The notes under the pieces were generated by a model. The model ran no database searches, had not been told where the DNA came from, and saw nothing but the letters and a program-made list of their open reading frames with translations. A program made the position numbers and the translations under genes. A DNA stretch of 64,000 nt from Portunus trituberculatus. Taxonomy: Eukaryota; Arthropoda; Malacostraca; Decapoda; Portunidae. Positions 33,269 through 48,564 of this stretch are shown in pieces. The stretch lies in NCBI RefSeq assembly GCF_017591435.1, contig NC_059286.1:3192682-3256681 (forward strand), given 5' to 3'. Each line of letters starts with the position of its first letter. Positions within the stretch are counted from its first letter, which is position 1.

Positions 33269-34626
33269 ACAGGCAAAAAGAAACAATTAAAAGGTTAAAA
33301 GGAGAAAACGGGATGGTGGAAGACCCAAAAAGTATGGCAGAACTATTAAATAAAAAATTCCAGGAGGTCTTTACTAAAGAATCCAAATTTGAGAGGCCAC
33401 AGGGTAATAGAGAGACAATCTATATGAAAGAGATTAAAGTAACCAAGCTTGAAATAAAAGAGTTAATGAAGGAACTGGATGAAGAGAAGGCAATGGGACC
33501 GGATGAAGTCTCAGGCAGAATACTGAAAGAATGTAGGGAAGAACTAGCAAGTCCTATATACAACATCATAAAATGCTCAATAGAAAATGGAACAGTGCCA
33601 GTAGAATGGAAAAGAGCTGAGGTAGTTCCCATATATAAGAGTGGAAGGAAAGAAGAACCTTTAAATTACAGACCGGTATCACTAACTAGTGTAATATGCA
33701 AGATGTGTGAAAGAATAATAAAGAAACAATGGATCGAGTTCCTTGAAGACAACAAATTAATATCAAATAGCCAATTTGGTTTTAGAAAAGGACGGTCTTG
33801 TGTAACTAATTTATTGAGTTTCTATTCTAGAATAGTTGATAGAGTACAAGAGAGAGAGGATGGGTTGACTGCATCTATTTGGATTTAAAAAAGGCGTTTG
33901 ACAAAGTGCCACACGCAAGATTACTGTGGAAGTTAGAGGAGAAGGGTGGCTTAAAAGGAAGCACATTGAGATGGATAGAAAATTATTTGAGGGGGAGAGA
34001 AATAAGGACGATAGTTAAAGATATGAAGTCCATATTGATAGAATTTTTAGAGAAACAGAAAATTTGCTGAGGAATATTGGAGTAGCATTTCACTACATGG
34101 ACAAAGAAATGATGAAGAAATTGATAAATACTATAATAAGACCTAGATTGGAATATGCAGGAGTAGTGTGGACCCCTCATAAAAAGAAACACATAAGAAA
34201 ATTGGAGAGGCTACAAAAAATGGCTACAAGAATGGTCCCAGAACTTGAAGGGATGACATATGAGGAGAGACTAAAGGCTATGGATCTACCAACCTTGGAA
34301 CAAAGAAGGAGAGAGGAGACCTGATACAAGTCTATAAATTGATCAACGGAATGGACCAAGTGGATAATGAGAAACTGATCTTGAGAGAAGAATATGACAT
34401 CCAAGCACAAGATCGCATAGTAAAAAGCTGAGAAAGGGAAGATGTCTGAGAGATATTAAAAATATAGTTTCCGCAGAGATGTATTGAGACGTGGAACAGT
34501 TTAGATGAAGAAGTAGTGTCTGCAACGAGTGTGCACACTTTTAAAGTAAGATTGGATAAGTGTAGATATGGAGACGGGGCCACACGAGCATAAAGCCCAG
34601 GCCCTGTAAAACTACAACTAGGTAAA
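33263..34626 (+). mobile_element. Second CR1-like LINE (related subfamily), internally deleted
   Basis: From 33313 one frame reads MVEDPKSMAELLNKKFQEVF, KAMGPDEVSGRILKEC, EEPLNYRPVSLTSVICKMCE and NSQFGFRKGRSCVTNLL. A frame change leads to LDLKKAFDKVPHARLLWKL at 33880. The segment with the catalytic FADD is deleted at about 34030. The text resumes with IRPRLEYAGVVWTPHKKKHI at 34136. The end resembles the other copy (acaactaggtaaa at 34614). It is dead. Confidence 0.85.
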
Positions 34627-34676
34627 ACACACACTCTCTCTCTCTCTCTCATCTTGGATGGGAAATTGTACACTTC

Positions 34677-34679
<3 letters not shown>

Positions 34680-34734
<55 letters not shown>
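34680..34734. repeat. (GA)n with neighbouring (CT)n
   Basis: (GA)n of 55 bp. Short (CT)n runs lie at 34632-34650, 34777-34794 and 34893-34912. Confidence 0.97.
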
Positions 34735-34738
<4 letters not shown>

Positions 34739-34926
34739 CATCCCTTTCATATCAAGTTTCAGGCAAATAACATTATCTCTCTCTCTCTCTCTCTCACACA
34801 CACACGCACACGTAATGGGGAAGACTGGCTGGGTGACCAGCAGGCGACCGAGGTGAATTACACGCTTTCATGCGCCAACCTGTTAGTTGATCTATCTCTC
34901 TCTCTCTCTCTCTGACAAGTTACCTT

Positions 34927-35115
34927 CTACCATTTTATTATAAAATCGAAAATAATGAAAAAATTAACATGAAAGAATGATAGGTAATGTTTTTTTTCAC
35001 TTTCCAAGTCCTCACTAATGACTTCGCTTTCTTCAGTTTCTTCTTCTAAATATTCACTGTCACTGTCTTCAAACTCAGAAGCACTGCTAAATACATATGT
35101 TCTGTCCTGCTCCAT
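34927..35115 (-). pseudogene. piggyBac transposase N-terminus
   Basis: Met at 35115 is followed by EQDRTYVFSSASEFEDSDSE and YLEEETEESEVISEDLESE. A strongly acidic N-terminus of this kind is usual in piggyBac transposases. The catalytic domain is missing. Its minus orientation agrees with the inverted relation to the copy at 41653. Confidence 0.55.
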
Positions 35116-35534
35116 GTTATGATATGAGATCCTTCGCTCTTATCAGGATGTCTCTTCGCACTTATCATGGTGCTTTCCACCCGGCGGGTCGCTGGGGTTG
35201 CCAAGTGTCGCCCGGAGAAAGGGAAAACAGCTTAGTTACCACTAAATTTCCAGAGCTATAGTGACAACACTACATGTGGAAACATGCCAGACACTTCCAC
35301 TCACCATCTGACTCGAGAAACCGCGCTTGGGCCTCAAAATTGAGGCGCGAAAATTCTTGATTATGGGTATGATCGCCGTCGCTACGGACACATTGATACA
35401 ATCGTATATATACGATTGTCGGAAGGAAAGAGTTAAAGCGAGTTTGGTGTTCGTTAAACGAGCAGATGGTACTAAAATGAAACCTTCGTTGTAGCAAAAT
35501 TTCGTTGTGTGAACCTTCGTTAAACGGGGGTTGC

Positions 35535-35538
<4 letters not shown>

Positions 35539-35606
<68 letters not shown>
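35539..35606. repeat. (TA)n between two TA-flanked elements
   Basis: Pure TA, joining the end of Tigger family A copy 3 to the start of family B copy 1. Confidence 0.98.
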
Positions 35607-35610
<4 letters not shown>

Positions 35611-35789
35611 TAAGGTCCCGAGTTACGTCAGAGTTACGTTCCTGAAACAATGACGTAACTCGATTTTGTACGTAACTTGAGTTTTTGTACATTTCAAAGC
35701 ATACTATGGAGTTTTAAACCAATCATTGTTTATGGTTATTCAGGTAAGTAAAAGGTTATATTGTTATATTGGTATATTATTTACAACTA

Positions 35790-36060
35790 TGTAGGAATAT
35801 GAAACACAAGCTTGTTTTTGTTGTTGATTAGGGCCGCGAACGCGAAGGACTGCATGTTGCCAGAGGGGTGGACGCCTGAGGCCGCCAGGAGGGTAGGCAG
35901 GTCGAATGTTGTGACGCCCAGGGTGGACAGCTGGGAGCGTAGTGCAGTGCGGTGGGAGTAGAAGCGTGGGCAGCGGAGCAGGAAATGCAATAGGAAAGGG
36001 CAATAGGGATCAGCAGACAGGCGCAGACGGTGCAAGTGAGCTGCAAGTGTCGTGTGGCCC
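35790..36060 (-). pseudogene. LINE C-terminal fragment inside the family B element
   Basis: Minus strand reads LHRLRLSADPYCPF, HFLLRCPRFYSHRTALRSQL and VTTFDLPTLLAASGVHPS. These resemble the His/Cys-rich tail after the RNase H domain of I/L1-type LINEs. The same fragment occurs at the same place in copy 2 (40675-40925), so it was picked up before the family spread. Confidence 0.65.
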
Positions 36061-36426
36061 AGGCGAAGGCTCCGGAGTTGTTATTGTTGTGATAGGTGCG
36101 CGAGCCCTCAAGGTCGTCAACCTCCCCGTTGTCATGGTAACGGGCTTCCCATTTTCTTCTTCACTCCCTCACACACAGCTGCTGCCTCCCTTCTCATGTC
36201 TTTTAATTATGTCCACTTTTTCTTGTAGCGTAATGGTTTTCCTTTTCTTAGCATCACTGCTATCACTCAGGAGTTTTCTTTTTGGTGCCATTGAGCAAGA
36301 TACTAAGATAGTCAGCAAACGCAGATGTAGGAACACTCTTGCCAGGGGCGACGGTGTGGTGGAACTGAGGCACGAGAGTGTTATTGTATTCAAGCGTGAG
36401 GTGGGCGGTGTGGCGGATAACCACTA

Positions 36427-36542
36427 TAGTCCGACACAAATATGAAGGCCGCTGAGGGGGGAGACCTATCGAATTCCCGGTTGCGCGCCGCCAAACGTCG
36501 CAGCCCCAATTATAGGATTAACACTGAAGTGTGGAGAAACGC

Positions 36543-36599
<57 letters not shown>

Positions 36600-37362
36600 G
36601 CTTGTTACTACTTTCTCCTGTTTCTTATTACTCATGCACGTGTGTTTGTGTGTAATCCTGCTTGCGCGAGTCTTTCAACAGTTTACGTATTGGTTCTTCT
36701 GTGACGCGGCATACACACACACTCTCTCTCTCTCTCTCTAAAATAGACAAGTAGACATGCATCTTTTTTGTTGTTTTATTTTATTTTTTCCACCCCACAC
36801 CCAGAGTTAATGTGCATTTTTTTTTTAGAGAGAGGTTTTACCCTGTAAGCATAATCCTCTCTCAGCTATTTAATCAGACAGTTCTTCGTCAGAAGTGTCC
36901 TCCACATTAATAATAAAAGAATCCTCTAAGCAGAACTTGTTGACGCTGTAAATAATTAATTTCTCTTGACTATGAAGGTTGCGATGGCGAGTAGCGCGGA
37001 CGAGATATTCACCTTCCATCCTGAGCGACAGGGAGGGGAGGAGTGACTTGATTTGACCTGGGGATTATCAGCGGTCAGGGAGGTTGACCTCACCCATGTC
37101 CAACTTTGAAAAGTAGCAACGCTGGAGAGCAGTGGTGCTACATTTTGTGGTATCTATACAAAATCATTGTCTTCATTACACTAAAACAATATTCAAAGCT
37201 CTCTATACATCCTTATTAGAAATTTAGAGGAATACACTTTTATGACGGTTCATTAAGATGTAAGTTAATAATGAAATCGAAACATGTGCTACGATGCTTG
37301 ACGCCGCAGCCGGGAATCCCGTTAGGTCTCCCCTCAGCGGCCTTCATATTTGAGTCGGACTA
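36427..37362. mobile_element. MITE with TAGTC-type ends
   Basis: Ends TAGTCCGACACAAATATGAA and (inverted) TAGTCCGACTCAAATATGAA, continuing as paired arms for about 55 bp. TA duplicated at 36425-36426 and 37363-37364. The interior has (CT)n at 36546-36596 and no transposase. The first 8-9 bases resemble the ends of the DD(78)E transposon at 10882, which may supply transposase. Confidence 0.85.
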
Positions 37363-37498
37363 TAGTGACGCCTGGCCAACAATAACAATAAACCCGCGCT
37401 TTACGATTTATAAATTTTCAATTTTTAAATCTTAAATTGCCTTATAGTGGACTGACGAAGTGTGAGTTTGACTCGAGACCGACGTAACCAGGACCTTA

Positions 37499-38781
<1,283 letters not shown>

Positions 38782-39035
38782 TATATACAGTGGCCCCTTT
38801 ACATACGAGATTAATTCGTTCCCAGATCGAACTCGACCTACAATTTCTCGTATCTCAAATTAATTTTCCCCATAAGAAATAACTGAAAACCAATTAATCC
38901 ATTCCCAGCCTCTCAAAATCATCCAAGTTAACCCTAAATAACTATAAAACACATCTTCCAATTACTAAAAACACATTCAAACAGTAATTGAATATAAAAA
39001 TACAGTAATAAGATAAATAAGATGATATTAACAAA

Positions 39036-39641
39036 CTAAAATGCGAGTTTATTATGAGCACTTACCATCGCAGTTAAACACTTGCTGCGGGACATAACTT
39101 TTTCAAAAATTAGTAAAGCAAAGTGCTGCGTAAACTCTTCCACGACTTTGGTATCTGCACTCGCTGCTTCGCCATGCTGTACCACAGAGTGGATGCCAGT
39201 CCTCTTCTTGAATTTCTCAAACCAGCCATGGCTGGCCTTGAAATCCACTCTACGTGTACCCGACGATGTCTCCCCCTCTGTTGACGCTGCCTCATGTAGG
39301 TCCTTGTAGATGGACACCGCCTTCTCGGAGATGATGCTCTCTGTGACGGTATCACCCGTCAGCTCCTTATCGCGTATCCACAACAACATAAGTCTCTCCA
39401 TCTCATCATGGATGTCAGTCCTCAATTTGAAAAGAATAGTCACGCCCTTAATCGGTTTTATAGCTTTTATGGCATCTTTCTGTTTCAATATCATACAGAT
39501 CGTCAATGATGACCGATTGTACTGCTTTATGAGATCACCACGCTCATGTTTGTCTATTATCTCCTGCTTCATTTCAATTGACATCATCCTTTTTTTTTTT
39601 TTCTCAGAAGACACCTTTCCATTTCCTTTATTAGAACTCAT
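39036..39641 (-). pseudogene. Tigger/pogo transposase, DNA-binding half
   Basis: The ATG at 39641 starts MSSNKGNGKVSSEKKKK. The first helix-turn-helix is MMSIEMKQEIIDKHERGDLI with NRSSLTICMILKQKD. The second (CENP-B DNA-binding type) holds RTDIHDEMERLMLLWIRDKE and KASHGWFEKFKKRTGIHSV. The text loses similarity after VVEEFTQHFALLIFEK, before the DDE catalytic domain, which is deleted. At about 200 residues it is less than half the family's usual length. It could bind transposon ends but not cut. Confidence 0.82.
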
Positions 39642-39725
39642 GGTTAGGGTCACAAAAAAGCCACAAAAAGGAAATAAATGTGATAAAAACAACACAAAAC
39701 AAGAGTGCGGCATCAGGTCTGTATG

Positions 39726-40187
39726 CAGAGCCGGTTTTTGCTATGGGCAATGTGGGCGACCGCCCAGGGCGCAATCTATTTGGGGGCACAAGAGAACCCT
39801 CGATAAAAAAAAAAGTGCGCAGGAAAAAAAAATCACCGGTTTTCTAGACTAATACCGCTCATTTCCACATCAAGTTGGTGCAGTGGGCGCTGATGCGCCC
39901 CTATCATCGCATGAACTTGTTGCTGAGAGTTATACAGGTTGTGTATGTCTGTGTCAGAAAAGGTAAGGGGGGAGGGGAGAAGGGGATCAACCTACCGCTG
40001 CAGAGTGTCACTCAGAGGAAAAGCAAGCGGGAGGGGGGGGGCAGGGGATAGATTGACACTTCTGCATTATTATAATACTATAATATTATAATACCTCTTC
40101 CCCTTCCCCGGGAGAAGGGGAAGAGGGGCAGGGTGGGCGCCAATGGATTGTTCGCCCAGGGTGCAAAACTAGCCAGGACCGCCTCTG
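39726..40187. mobile_element. hAT-like MITE with 8-bp target duplication
   Basis: Ends CAGAGCCGGTTTTTGC and, inverted, CAGAGGCGGTCCTGGC. Inside these lies cgcccagggcgc, matched by cgcccagggtgc. The 8-bp flanks are TCTGTATG (39718-39725) and TCTATATG (40188-40195), one mismatch. No coding content, and a GC-rich interior. Confidence 0.82.
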
Positions 40188-40395
40188 TCTATATGGTAGG
40201 AAACACATGTGCTAACTACTGGGACAAGCTGGCTGATGCTGGGCAGTCTCGACCACTCGGCCACCTAGCGAGAGTATCTGGAAATTCTCTTAACTTGAAT
40301 TTTCTCTCGCATATCAGTCAAGATTTTTGCTCGAAAGACATCCCATATCTCGAATTTCTCATAAATAGAGTAGCTCCTATGTAGAGGTACCACTG

Positions 40396-40410
40396 TATAT
40401 ATATATACTG

Positions 40411-40480
<70 letters not shown>
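40396..40480. repeat. (TA)n microsatellite
   Basis: TA repeats with early TACTGTATG variants, linking family C to family B copy 2. Confidence 0.97.
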
Positions 40481-42800
<2,320 letters not shown>

Positions 42801-42829
42801 GATGTTAACTAAGGTTATGCTGCAGCTGC

Positions 42830-43570
42830 TGCAACACAAAGTTTGGATAGTGCATCTATGCTTTGTGGGACTTGCAAGGCTTGTGTGGGTGATGAGACTA
42901 TTGGATGTGATAAGTGTGTTGAACAGTTTTACCCCACTTTCATGTGTCTTAGTTTGCCTGAGAAGGTTATTGGCGACACCATACAGTTTAAGGGTGATGG
43001 TATACTTTTTCTGCAACAGTTAGACTTTGTCTGATAAGTTGGTTAAATTGACTGCGGCTTCAAATAATCCCAGTCTACCTTCCTTGAATGCTGATGATGC
43101 TAGGCAGGCTATAAGGGACAAAATCAGGGAATTACAGGAACATGATCGTAGGAAGGACTCTGTTGTTTTTTAAAGGCTTTCCAAACCAACCTGTAAGTTT
43201 TGTGTATTCTAAGTTTAAGCAAATTTCTTGGTATTTGCTGAATAAAGAGGTTTTGCTGTTTGATACTCTTTGTATTAATGAAGACGGATATTTTTAGAGC
43301 TAAGATAGCCAACAATTGGGACAGATAATCTCTCTCTCTATGTAGCCTACAAATTAAAACACTCGCTTGATTTTAGCAACATGTATACCCATAGAGATCT
43401 TACTTTTAAACAAAGGGAGGACCTTCACACAAGGAAGGCTGTTATGGCTAGATCAAGAACAGAGCAGCTGAGTACATCCCCCACTATGACCACTAGTAAT
43501 ACTTCTGGCACTACTACCATCTCGGTCTCAACTGCCACTGCCCAAGGAGAGGATCCTTTAAACTCCTAAA
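42830..43570 (+). pseudogene. LINE ORF1 with PHD-type finger
   Basis: Frame at 42843 reads SASMLCGTCKACVGDETIG then CDKCVEQFYPTFMCLSL: paired Cys-x2-Cys motifs spaced like a PHD finger, which is known in ORF1 of some CR1/L2-type LINEs. Later text includes NADDARQAIRDKIRELQEHD near 43085 and LTFKQREDLHTRKAVMARSR near 43396. It ends at TAA 43569. One or more shifts interrupt it. The likely role in the live family was RNA or protein binding in the LINE particle. Confidence 0.6.
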
Positions 43571-43609
43571 CCCGTTCCACTTTCTTCCTCATAGTAATTA
43601 CACAACTAT

Positions 43610-46600
43610 CTCTTTTGCACATGTTAATATTAATTGTTTGCCAAACAAACTTCACTATGTGTTTTCTTTTTCGGTGGATAACGGTATTTCGGTATTGGGT
43701 ATAAGCGAAACTTGGTTGACATCCCTTGTTACAGATGCTTGTCTGTATTTACCAAACTACACACTAGTTCTTAAGGATGTATTAAGTAATATACCTAAAC
43801 ATGGCGTTTGTTTTTATGTTAACAAAAATTTGTCTTTTACAGAGATATTGTTCGATCTTCCTAATGTTTTGATAATTTTCATTCCTAATAATTCACTCAT
43901 CACAATTCACTGGTTGCCTTCTTACACATCAATAGAGAACAATAAGTTACCTAAGTTCCTTTCAGATTCTTGCTTAGTTAGACATGATGTTATTGATGGG
44001 GGATTTTAACTTACCTTCCATCAGGTAGAATGATGACCTACAAGGTGATGGATTAACCCCTTGTGATTTATTTTTTTATAATTGCTTTACATTCCTTAGC
44101 CTAAATCAGTAGGTTCTTCAGCCCACTTATTAAAGATCCGGCAATATTATAGACTGAATTTCCTCTTCTAAAGATGACGAAATAATGGAGTAAGGGGAGA
44201 ATACAATGAAAAAAACTCATCTTTATCTAAAATTGACTGTGACTTGGAATTTATGTATTTGACCATTGAAGATATGTACAAATGTTTTCTTGATATTATT
44301 CAGATGTTAGATGAAGAGTAGATCCCACTTTCCACCAGAAATTCACTTTCCCCTACTTGGCTTGTTAAACCAGCATCCTTAAACCGAAGAAGGCAATCCA
44401 AATGGAACAACTATTAAACAGCATGGTTTCAGTTTGGTAGACACTCTGATGCTCCAGCTTTAGCATTACAGGAATTTATGAATGTTAATTACCAATACAT
44501 AACTTATATTATTCAGGATCAAACTGATTATGAGCAATCCCTGGTTGAAAGTCTTATCACTAACTCTGAAGTGTTTCATGCCTATATCAGAAACAAGAAA
44601 GTGGGTAGAGTAGGGATAGTTATTTCCAGAGGGACACATTATCTCTGATTCATTAGAAATGTCTAACATATTTACTATTGTCTTCTCTCTGTCTATTCAC
44701 AGGAAATCCCTGCCAACCAGTACCCTCATCAGTGTTTTGATGGCAAAATAAACAATATAATAACTGACCAGCAAGCTGTGATAAATGCAGTTACTAAAAT
44801 TAATAGTAACTGTGCTATGGGACCTGATGAGGTGCATCCTTATTTTTTGAAAGGCATGTATTGAACATATATCCATTAATGTTTTTATTCCAAAAATCAT
44901 ATATAACAGGTAAGAGCTCAACTTTATGGAAAAATCTTATAAAAGGTTCTTATTCTGATCTGGACACTCAAGTACAGGTCTGTATCCTTAACCTCAGTAT
45001 ATTGCAAATCCCTAGAATCTATATTTGTTTAAGTAATCTATGACTATCTTTGCAATAATAACTTGTTGAATGACGATCAGTTTGGATTTCATTCAGGCCA
45101 CTGCTCCACTGAGGATCAATTGCTGCTGACCTATAATGACATAGCACTGGGATTAGACAATGATAAACTAACAGATCTTATTCTTTTTATTATTCTAAAG
45201 CTTTTGACGTTGTTAACCATTCAATCATAATAAGTAAACTTCTGAGTCTGGGTACCACTTATAAAATATTTGAATGGATAAAAGACTTTCTTAATGATTG
45301 AATTAGGAATGTAATCTTATCATATGCAAAAGATTCACCAAAGAGAGCAATTGGTGGTGTTCCTCAGGGTTCAATGCTGGGTCCCTGCTCTTTCTAATAT
45401 ATATAAATTTCGTCAACTGTAACATCAGATCCTCTATTAAGATCTTCACTGACAACCTAAAATGGTATGCTTCCTGCGAGACTGATTCTTCAGAAGATAT
45501 ATTTCATATGACAGAATTGGGTTAGAATGATATAAACATTCTTTGGTAAAAGTACAGAATAGGACCTCCCCTTTTTCCTCCATCCCATAACCCACCCCCC
45601 CTGCCCCAGCAGCTTGGGAGACTGTGGGGAATCGGGGGTTTTATGGGGCGGGGAGCTAAAAGAGGCAAGATATGGCAATTAAAAAAATCTAAAGAAAAAA
45701 ACAGCAATTTTTAAGGGAAAACATTTGGAAAATGTAAAAATTCATGGATAACCTGATAGTCAGGGGGCAGACACTAACCAAAAATACCAAAAACCAAATC
45801 ATTGTGGACTTGGATTCTGCAGGCACCGGAATATTCATTTAATTACAAAAGCCATCCCCACATTAAAAACATCACAGACATGTTGTATAGCAAGTACTCT
45901 ATCACCTTGCATGATTGTTTCAAGGATTAGGAAGGAGGTGACATTCTTTACTTTTTCCATTCTGTATCACATATGCTTCTTGGGGGTCTAGCTCTTAATC
46001 CATCAAAATGTGTGGCATTAAGATTTGTGAGAGGTACTCCCCATGGCATACAGGCAAATGCAGTATATCATAATAATGAACCCATTCCATTTCAAGTTTC
46101 AGTAGTTGATCTAGGTGTAACTTTTGGAACGAAACTCAAATTCCATCAACATATATCTAATGTGACACACAAAGTAGACAGGATAACACACAATATCCTT
46201 TGATCAACATTGAATTGGATGCATCATTTGTGCTTCATCTTTTTATTGCACAAATTCGCCCTCTCCTTGAATATGCAGCATCACTTTAAAACTTGGAATA
46301 AATCATTGATCTTAAGCAGCTTGAATCGGTACAAAGAAGGTGGACCAGAGAAATAAATGAAATTGAGGATTTAAATTGCAACCAAAGTTTGAGTCTCAAA
46401 TTATTGTTCTCAGTAATGGGGAGGTTGCTCAGGCATGATATCCTAAAATACTGGAAAATTCTTCATAGTATGTCTCCAATTACCCACAATAAACTTTTTC
46501 TTGCCCTTTCATAGACAGAACAAGGGATCATAACTTCAAGATATACCATACTAGGTGATTTTTCTCCACGAGATATGTCAATTTGTGGAATAATCTTCCT

Positions 46601-46745
46601 TCAGACCTTTTTCTTGTGATAATATTAATACTTTTAAACATCTACTTGAAGCTTATTTGGGGAACATATTGTTTGGATTATGTTAAGCTTGCCAGTCACC
46701 ATGAATTATGCATTGCTGCTTATGATACACCTTCCAGTTATCTTA
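43610..46745 (+). pseudogene. CR1/L2-like LINE ORF2, nearly full length, decayed
   Basis: The endonuclease begins VNINCLPNKLHYVF at 43625 and continues ISVLGISETWLTSLV at 43686. RT parts follow: DYEQSLVESLITNSE near 44527, INSNCAMGPDEVHPYFLKG near 44800, GVPQGSMLGP near 45357, and LALNPSKCVALRF near 45984 with VVDLGVTFGTKLKFHQHI. The FADD region is degraded. An unrelated G/C-tract stretch (about 45500-45940) may be an insertion. It ends near 46745. Confidence 0.75.
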
Positions 46746-46984
46746 ATATTTATTTCATTTAGTAAATTCATCCTGGATTTTTCAAATAAAGGATGGCGCA
46801 TCAGCAGAGTGTGGCTTTCCACTTCCTTTTGTTAACCGATTAGGGGCGGGAGGCCCAACATGTAAAATACCAGGTAAGAATATTACCAATTAGTGAGTAA
46901 GAGTACTTAAATTCACCACAGTCAAAACTGAATGGTGTATAAATAGTTTCCAGCCTCGTCTCCAACACACACTACCCTCTAGGC
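46746..46984. other. No gene recognised
   Basis: Sequence between the LINE and a hAT MITE, without a recognisable feature. Confidence 0.5.
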
Positions 46985-47173
46985 CACCATTTCCCAACCT
47001 GGGGTGCTAGCACTCCCTCAGGGTGCTAAAATCAATTATATTGGGAGCTGGGAAGTGATGCACACACTTAACTTTCTTTTATCCTTCAAATAACATGATA
47101 TTAATTAGGGGTGCTGGACTGCTTAGACATGAACAAAGGGAATGCTATGGTCGGAAAAGGTTGGGAAATGCTG
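46985..47173. mobile_element. hAT-like MITE, 189 bp
   Basis: Ends CACCATTTCCCAACCTGGGG and, inverted, CAGCATTTCCCAACCTTTTC, similar to hAT termini. The 8-bp flanks ctctaggc and ttctaacc agree at 5 of 8, so an old insertion. No coding. Confidence 0.7.
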
Positions 47174-48286
47174 TTCTAACCTCTACCTATATTATCTTAC
47201 ATACCAGAACAGATACACTTAATAAATACTATTCCTAGCCACTGGGACCCACTGGGATATCAGAGGATATTCAAAGCCAAGCCAAATCAAAGACAAAAAG
47301 GAAATAGCTTCAAAATTTGAAGAGCACACACGGAGTAGCCTACTGGTTGCAGCAGGCTTGGAGTAGAAGGGAAGGAGCCACTAAAAAATTCAGCTATGAA
47401 AAACTTGTGGTGCCCCTCTTTCCTTGATGCCCTAAGCACGTGTTTATTTTGCTTTAATCCAGCCCTGAACCATGGCCATTGTAATAACACCAGATGCAAC
47501 ACAGTGCAAACCCATGTGCACTGTCGTTTCGCTCACTCCTGTCCAAGCCAATCCTTGTCCCTTACTCCATATTTCCGTTCCTATGATCAATAAAACTCAT
47601 TGTTATAGCAAAATAAAAGCCTATGATGATAAAAACAAATAACTATACGGCAATACTACCCAAGAAATGACAACACGCACTGTCGTTACTGCTTCAAGCC
47701 CTGCTTCACATACGCAAGCGTCCTCCATATAAATTAGTTGAAATTACACAACCCATGCAGGTGTTAATCTGTTGAGAATTTCCTACATGATGAGAACCTA
47801 CCCGATATGTGAGAATTGTAATGTAATTATCGTGAGATGTTTGTACACGCTATTAAATCACTTACCTTAGCACAGCAGTAGCATGCCAGCCATTACGTCT
47901 GACCTTCTAAAGGCGCCCTAAAGACTAGGCAGCTACACACACAATTAGCGACAATCCAGTATAGTTTGTACCTACCCGACACAATGCGCCGAACGACTCG
48001 CAGTACTCGAGATACCTTAAATATAAGCTTACCGAATCGAGCTGATAGTTTGCCTTTGTAGACTGACTGTTATTGCTTCCTTGCTGCTCCTCGGTAGACT
48101 GCTCGTCAGCTTCTCCTCCGTTTCCTTGTGCTGCAGGGAAGGACTCCGTGAGGTGTGAATCTGTGTGACCCCGCGCCAGTTCAAACAAGGCTCAACGCCA
48201 CTCTACCTTTCTGCTTCTTCTACGCCATAAGATAAATTCATTACCACAATAATCATTAACACTTCACGTCCTGGAAGAATGCATGG
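47174..48286. other. No gene established; GC-richer minus-strand frame with splice-donor-like sites
   Basis: Minus strand 48026-48188 is open and ends at a good donor (ctcgattcg then gtaagctt), and another strong donor (gtgctaag then gtaagtg) lies at about 47870. There is no ATG in the open frame, and a stop precedes it. It could be 5' non-coding exons of a minus-strand transcript. I cannot support a protein. Confidence 0.35.
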
Positions 48287-48491
48287 CACTGTACCCGAGA
48301 AACAGTCCCGCGCGCTCGCCTTGATTCCCGGTTCCCCCTTCGCAGCTCCTCCACCCAGCGGATTTGACGTTACATCAAATGAAAAATATATGGTATGTAA
48401 TTTTGTTTTTGCATAGGGGTTCCTTGAGACTTGATGTATTTGAAGGGTTACGCAAGGGTAAAAAGGTTGAGAAACGCTGCCTTATTCGTTA

Positions 48492-48564
<73 letters not shown>

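Larger units (their letters stand above)
31169..35432 (-). mobile_element. piggyBac element in Tigger copy 3
   Basis: TTAA duplicated at 31165-31168 and 35433-35436. Ends CCCTTTCCTTCC and, inverted, CTCTTTCCTTCC. Its left 250 bp are homologous (inverted) to 42500-42640 of the other piggyBac copy (ttattctgaatacaatgatg versus its complement). The transposase start is on the minus strand near 35115. The interior holds two LINE segments flanked by (CA)n. Confidence 0.87.
30282..35537 (-). mobile_element. Tigger/pogo-like element, family A, copy 3
   Basis: Ends CAGGCAACCCCCGCTTAACG and GGGGGTTGCCTG. The minus-strand DNA-binding remnant at 30701-31000 reads LPPKRLAMWSSVPKKT, KSLTLEVKLDIIHRHERGEKT (read in two) and VSTIFKSADSIKK. 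The original element is about 1 kb. It is split at TTAA by the piggyBac element at 31169-35432. Confidence 0.87.
38788..40395 (-). mobile_element. Tigger-like element, family C
   Basis: Ends CAGTGGCCCCTTTACATACG and, inverted, CAGTGGTACCTCTACATAGG, with TA flanks. It carries a minus-strand transposase N-terminal half and is interrupted by a hAT MITE (39726-40187). A stretch at about 40205-40275, read on the minus strand, contains GGTGGCCGAGTGG and may be a tRNA-like fragment. Confidence 0.82.

Noticed and set aside
35764..36046. Three overlapping minus-strand Pro/Leu-rich readings as host proteins
   Set aside because: They occur in both family B transposon copies and correspond to a frame-shifted LINE tail.
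47925..48188. 87-codon acidic minus-strand reading as a first coding exon
   Set aside because: It starts at TTG after an in-frame stop, with no ATG; only the donor-like sites are of interest.
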